Positions 21,749 to 24,062 of a stretch of DNA of 24,062 nt are shown here, one piece after another (the first letter of the stretch is position 1; every line of letters begins with the position of its first letter). The stretch covers positions 1 through 24,062 of the forward strand of contig JAJYZL010000001.1 in the NCBI GenBank assembly GCA_021799965.1, in the 5' to 3' direction. Position numbers and translations under genes: made by a program. Source of the DNA: a bacterium (lineage in GTDB: Bacteria; Patescibacteriota; Minisyncoccia; UBA6257; 02-FULL-45-10c). The notes beneath the pieces are model-generated. The model saw nothing but the letters and a program-made list of their open reading frames with translations, was not told where the DNA came from and ran no database searches.

Positions 21749-22444
21749 CTTTTTAAGCTCCGTCGGAAGACCAGCCCTAAATTTTAATTCCTTGCCATTC
21801 ATATCTTTAAATTCTATTTCCTCAGCATGCAAAAATTGCCTGCCAATTTCCGGGAACATATCGTTTTTTCTTCCATAAAGTTTATCGCCGACAACTGGGC
21901 AGTGGATAGAAGCAAGATGAACTCTTATTTGATGCGTTCTGCCTGTTTTGGGATAAGCCCTGAGCAGGGTCAATCCCTGTCCTTTTAACTCAAATCTTTC
22001 AACAACTTCAAGCTCGGTTATGGCATCTTTTGACATCTTAGAACTGTGGACACTTCTCTTCGTTGTGCCACTTTTTATGCCAATTGGTTTATTTATCACA
22101 ACCCTATCGCTTCTTACCGTTCCATAGACCAAAACCAAGTAGGTTTTTTTTACTTCATGTTTTTGAAAATTTTTTTTAAAATATTCAAAAGTTTTTTGAT
22201 TTAAAGGAATTATCATAACGCCAGAAGTTTCTCTATCAAGACGATGCACTATACCAGGACGATTTTCCGGATCATCGCCTACATTTTTTATTTTGGGATA
22301 TTTTTTTAAAAGCCAATCAGTAAGAGTTTTTTCTTCTGGATGTATATCTTCCCTATTTAAAACTGAGCGGTGCACCAACAAACCAGCCGGTTTATTTATT
22401 ATTAAATAATCTTTATTTTTAGAAATTATTTTTGGATTCATCAT
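21719..22444 (-). CDS. RluA/RluD-family pseudouridine synthase without S4 domain
   Basis: Isomerises specific uridines in rRNA or tRNA to pseudouridine. From ATG 22444 (MMNPKIISKNKDYLIINKPAG) it is 241 aa. The catalytic motif HRLDRETSG contains the nucleophile D70. Other family segments are NKPAGLLVH, KTYLVLVYG, AYPKTGRTHQIRVHL and CPVVGDKLYG. RluC and RluD normally begin with an S4 RNA-binding domain; here the protein starts directly at the catalytic domain, as in RluA. The frame is open upstream to 22516, but that stretch is the HAD-gene terminator; a TATATT box 6 nt before ATG 22444 supports the shorter start. The 3' end overlaps the convergent DUF4012 gene by 30 nt, with no terminator in between. 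The modified site is unknown. Confidence 0.93.
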   Translation of the reverse strand: MMNPKIISKNKDYLIINKPAGLLVHRSVLNREDIHPEEKTLTDWLLKKYPKIKNVGDDPENRPGIVHRLDRETSGVMIIPLNQKTFEYFKKNFQKHEVKKTYLVLVYGTVRSDRVVINKPIGIKSGTTKRSVHSSKMSKDAITELEVVERFELKGQGLTLLRAYPKTGRTHQIRVHLASIHCPVVGDKLYGRKNDMFPEIGRQFLHAEEIEFKDMNGKELKFRAGLPTELKKLLVQAGITF

Positions 22445-22450
22445 GTTTAA

Positions 22451-22456
22451 AATATA
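22451..22456 (-). promoter_or_regulatory. -10 box of the pseudouridine synthase gene
   Basis: TATATT on the minus strand with 6 nt to the ATG at 22444, consistent with a leaderless mRNA. It comes just after the HAD-gene terminator. No -35 is convincing. Confidence 0.45.
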
Positions 22457-22470
22457 ATTTATTTTTAGCA

Positions 22471-22501
22471 AAAAAGAAAAGGGCGCCATTAGGCGCCCTT
22501 T
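22471..22501 (-). terminator. Terminator of the HAD gene, overlapping its stop codon
   Basis: AAAGGGCGCC (22478-22487) and GGCGCCCTTT (22492-22501) form a 10-bp perfect stem around a 4-nt loop. On the minus strand it is followed by a T-rich tract (TTTTCTTTTTT, 22471-22481, overlapping the stem base). The TAA stop of the HAD gene (22489-22491) lies inside the loop. Confidence 0.85.
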
Positions 22502-23331
22502 ATTGTATTGAACCACGAGCTTATCTCCGCGATACTCGAACAGCGGACACTGCGGTTCTTGTCACGGTAATATTCAATCTCGTTGAACTTACCGCGCTCC
22601 TTCCAGTTGTACTTGTAGGGAGTATATATCCCGAAAAACCACAGCCTCATACCTATTTCCACGTCTTCTTTGTATGTATCGCCGACGCAGTAATAGTGCA
22701 GAGCCGGATTTTTCCGTTTTATTTCTTTGATCTTGGCATTCTTATGATTTGGAACCACAAAGAATCCATCACAATAAGCCATAATCCCGGCTTTTTCCAG
22801 AGCTTTCCTTTTATCACCCTGAATTTCGTCATCGCCCTTTGTGAGAATAAAGATTTTTTCATTAAGATTCTTAAGGAATCTAAACAAAGGAAGAACTTCC
22901 GGTCTTATAACTTTGAGATACTCTTCCTTGCAAAAAACCTTTTTCCCGATGCTGCTTAATTTATGCGCTATTTTACGATCGAATTTTACATCAGCTTCCT
23001 TGCAAAAATGCTTATAGCACCTTACAAGTGAAAGCGGAAAGCGCGATTTATGAAGAAGATACGGCTTCTGTGTACGAGGATTTATATCGTACATCATGCC
23101 GAGATCCAGATCATGCTGCTTATCCAAGATTTTAACAACGGAGAACTTACCGTCAAAAATCTTGAAAAGCTCTCTGGAAAACTCATCCAAGGCACGCTCG
23201 TAAAAAACTCCCGTATCCATTAAAGGCCCATCGAGATCAAAAACCCAGACACCTCTTTCAGCTTTCCAAAAAAACAAGACTTGTTTTATTCTTCTGAGCA
23301 GCTTTTCCCACCACGGAAGATTCGGATTCAT
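22489..23331 (-). CDS. HAD-superfamily hydrolase (phosphatase-like)
   Basis: A predicted cytoplasmic phosphohydrolase using an aspartate nucleophile. The 280-aa protein has motif I as D32-L-D34-G (FDLDGPLMDT), a long helical cap (about 45-145), motif II threonine T164 (FILTKGDD), a motif III lysine in PNHKNAKIKE (K197 or K200) and motif IV GDTYKEDVE (G217, D218, D223). About 26 residues of basic/aromatic amphipathic sequence (WWEKLLRRIKQVLFFWK) precede motif I and might touch the membrane. Substrate unknown. It is the only gene here with a strong Shine-Dalgarno sequence (GGGAGGG, 23335-23341, 3 nt before ATG) and a normal leader (about 42 nt). Its terminator overlaps its stop codon. These controls set it apart from its neighbours and could mean a different origin or a need for high translation. 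Confidence 0.88.
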   Translation of the reverse strand: MNPNLPWWEKLLRRIKQVLFFWKAERGVWVFDLDGPLMDTGVFYERALDEFSRELFKIFDGKFSVVKILDKQHDLDLGMMYDINPRTQKPYLLHKSRFPLSLVRCYKHFCKEADVKFDRKIAHKLSSIGKKVFCKEEYLKVIRPEVLPLFRFLKNLNEKIFILTKGDDEIQGDKRKALEKAGIMAYCDGFFVVPNHKNAKIKEIKRKNPALHYYCVGDTYKEDVEIGMRLWFFGIYTPYKYNWKERGKFNEIEYYRDKNRSVRCSSIAEISSWFNTIKGA

Positions 23332-23379
23332 ATACCCTCCCGGAACAATATTCGAGATTTAAAAGAACTTTCTATTCGA

Positions 23380-23408
23380 GGTATACCACAAACCAAAATA
23401 TCTGGCAA
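23380..23408 (-). promoter_or_regulatory. Promoter of the HAD gene
   Basis: On the minus strand TTGCCA (23403-23408), an exact 17-nt spacer and TATACC (23380-23385) with TGG just upstream (extended -10). The start should be near 23373. The -35 is embedded in the 3' arm of the small hairpin at 23401-23417. Confidence 0.7.
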
Positions 23409-23417
23409 TAAGCCAGA
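23401..23417 (-). terminator. Weak hairpin after the small membrane protein gene, overlapping the next promoter
   Basis: TCTGGC (23401-23406) and GCCAGA (23412-23417) form a 6-bp stem with a 5-nt loop, 17 nt after the stop of the gene at 23435-23776. The following bases on the minus strand (TATTTTGG) give only a partial T tract, so termination may be leaky. Confidence 0.45.
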
Positions 23418-23434
23418 AAAACCTAAATAAATAA

Positions 23435-23776
23435 TTACGGCTTAGCCACCCTAGAAGTAGTTATATAAGAATTAAAAACCCTGCCGACATCCCTCATAAT
23501 CAAAATACCGAAACTTAAAAATATTAAAATAATTATCTTTTTTAATATCGAAGTTGCCCAAAAAGCTTTAAACATATAGGAAGCCAAAATTAACGGATTT
23601 TGAGCGCTGGCCAAAAAAGCATTAGTAAAAACCTGCTGAACAAAAACCAATCTTCCTAAGATCCATAAAGCCAAGGTCAGCAAAACTAATTCCAAAATAA
23701 ACAAAGGAATTATCCTTTTAAATAACCAAACCCGATAAACTTTCCAGGCTATTTTATTTTTTACAACGTCTTTCAT
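23435..23776 (-). CDS. Small membrane protein downstream of a sigma factor
   Basis: From ATG 23776 (MKDVVKNKIAWKVYRVWL) it is 113 aa, with a basic N-terminus (about 1-22) and two clear hydrophobic segments (about 23-45 and 77-93), plus a short basic tail (RVFNSYITTSRVAKP). A GTG at 23809 would add 11 residues and overlap the sigma gene by 29 nt. I prefer the ATG, which follows the sigma stop by 4 nt. The position next to an ECF-like sigma factor is where an anti-sigma factor is often found, but I see no zinc-binding HxxxCxxC or other anti-sigma signature, so that role is only a possibility. I do not recognise a family. Confidence 0.7.
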   Translation of the reverse strand: MKDVVKNKIAWKVYRVWLFKRIIPLFILELVLLTLALWILGRLVFVQQVFTNAFLASAQNPLILASYMFKAFWATSILKKIIILIFLSFGILIMRDVGRVFNSYITTSRVAKP

Positions 23777-23780
23777 ATTT

Positions 23781-24062
23781 TTATAATTCGCTGTTTCTTT
23801 CAATGACACCTTTAAAAACTCTTTTGGCCCTAAACATTCTCATCTTTAAAGCCGGCATAGATATTTTTTCCGCTCCAGCAATCTCCTCATAAGACATATC
23901 GTCAAAATAATACATTTTTAAAATTCTTCCGAGATGTTCGGGCATTTCTCCGATGGCTTTAGATACACCTTCTTTAATATCTCTTTCCAGCGCCAAATTA
24001 TTATATTCGGACAATAGCGGGTCGTCTTCATATAAAACAGGGTCAAGGTACTCTATGTTTCC
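23781..24062 (-). CDS. ECF-like RNA polymerase sigma factor, C-terminal part (cut by window edge)
   Basis: The frame is open to the last base of the window, so the 5' end lies outside; the 93 codons seen cover the linker and region 4. The linker is acidic (YLDPVLYEDDPLLSEYNN). Region 4 runs from about ALERDIKEGV to the end, with the helix-turn-helix signature LGRILKMYYFDDMSYEEIA, then KISMPALKMRMFRAKRVFKG, which contacts the -35 element. An internal TTG at 24014 is not a credible start because the upstream frame continues with plausible sigma linker sequence. Sequence before the edge (regions 2 and possibly 1) cannot be judged. It is 4 nt upstream of the small membrane protein gene and probably co-transcribed with it. 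Confidence 0.85.
   Translation of the reverse strand, partial: GNIEYLDPVLYEDDPLLSEYNNLALERDIKEGVSKAIGEMPEHLGRILKMYYFDDMSYEEIAGAEKISMPALKMRMFRAKRVFKGVIERNSEL

Noticed and set aside
23777..23809. GTG start at 23809 for the small membrane protein
   Set aside because: It would overlap the sigma gene by 29 nt; the ATG at 23776 is 4 nt after the sigma stop and begins with a normal basic segment.
1..24062. CRISPR arrays, transposases, integrases, phage genes
   Set aside because: No regular direct repeats with spacers, no DDE or recombinase motifs and no capsid or portal-like proteins were seen on either strand.

Overview
The window is AT-rich, gene-dense DNA on which nearly every recognisable gene is a compact bacterial version of its family: a 163-residue RecO, a MetRS without a C-terminal extension, an RluD-type synthase without an S4 domain, and a 109-residue L19. 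Together with DUF4012 and DUF11/Fn3-type surface proteins, a small EncFtn-like ferritin and many tiny membrane proteins, this suggests a Patescibacteria/CPR (Parcubacteria-like) chromosome. That assignment is inference; no 16S or complete ribosomal protein set is present. Nothing indicates a phage, plasmid, transposon or CRISPR array.

Layout. 1-900: a membrane-anchored CPHC thioredoxin-fold protein (-), tRNA-Ser(TGA) (+) and a 65-aa membrane protein (-). 936-4578: a two-gene + operon of a P2-type cation ATPase and an HtrA/DegP-like protease without a visible export signal. 4593-4795: a bidirectional terminator and a 49-aa membrane protein (-). 4883-6388: a promoter, then a surface protein split by a one-base frameshift, then a bidirectional terminator. 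6406-14954: a long - strand block of glyS, an M16 peptidase, an AI-2E/PerM-type permease, metG, a TatD-like nuclease and leuS. leuS has its own promoter, over which an inverted repeat lies.

15001-18320: a second - block with an EncFtn-like ferritin, short recO, a four-domain DUF11-type anchored protein interrupted by one in-frame TAA, and a GT2 glycosyltransferase. 18367-19183: one - transcription unit made of a partial tRNA-Leu copy carrying a 16-nt palindrome, the intact tRNA-Leu(GAG), and 4 nt later a deoxynucleoside kinase. 19197-19602: rplS with its promoter and terminator. 19640-21748: a DUF4012 protein (+). 21719-22456: an RluD-family pseudouridine synthase whose 3' end overlaps it. 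22471-23408: a HAD phosphatase, the only gene here with a strong Shine-Dalgarno sequence. 23435-24062: a small membrane protein downstream of the C-terminal part of an ECF-like sigma factor cut by the window edge.

Cross-cutting observations. At least nine genes on both strands have a -10 box only 6-11 nt before the start codon, often as an extended TGn-TATAAT, and lack a Shine-Dalgarno sequence, so leaderless or nearly leaderless mRNAs look common here. Two related surface proteins are each broken by a single-nucleotide lesion that can be repaired exactly. The tRNA-Leu/kinase unit implies that tRNA 3' processing would itself release a nearly leaderless kinase mRNA. The genes are mostly housekeeping translation functions (three aminoacyl-tRNA synthetases, two tRNAs, L19, a pseudouridine synthase) mixed with envelope proteins.
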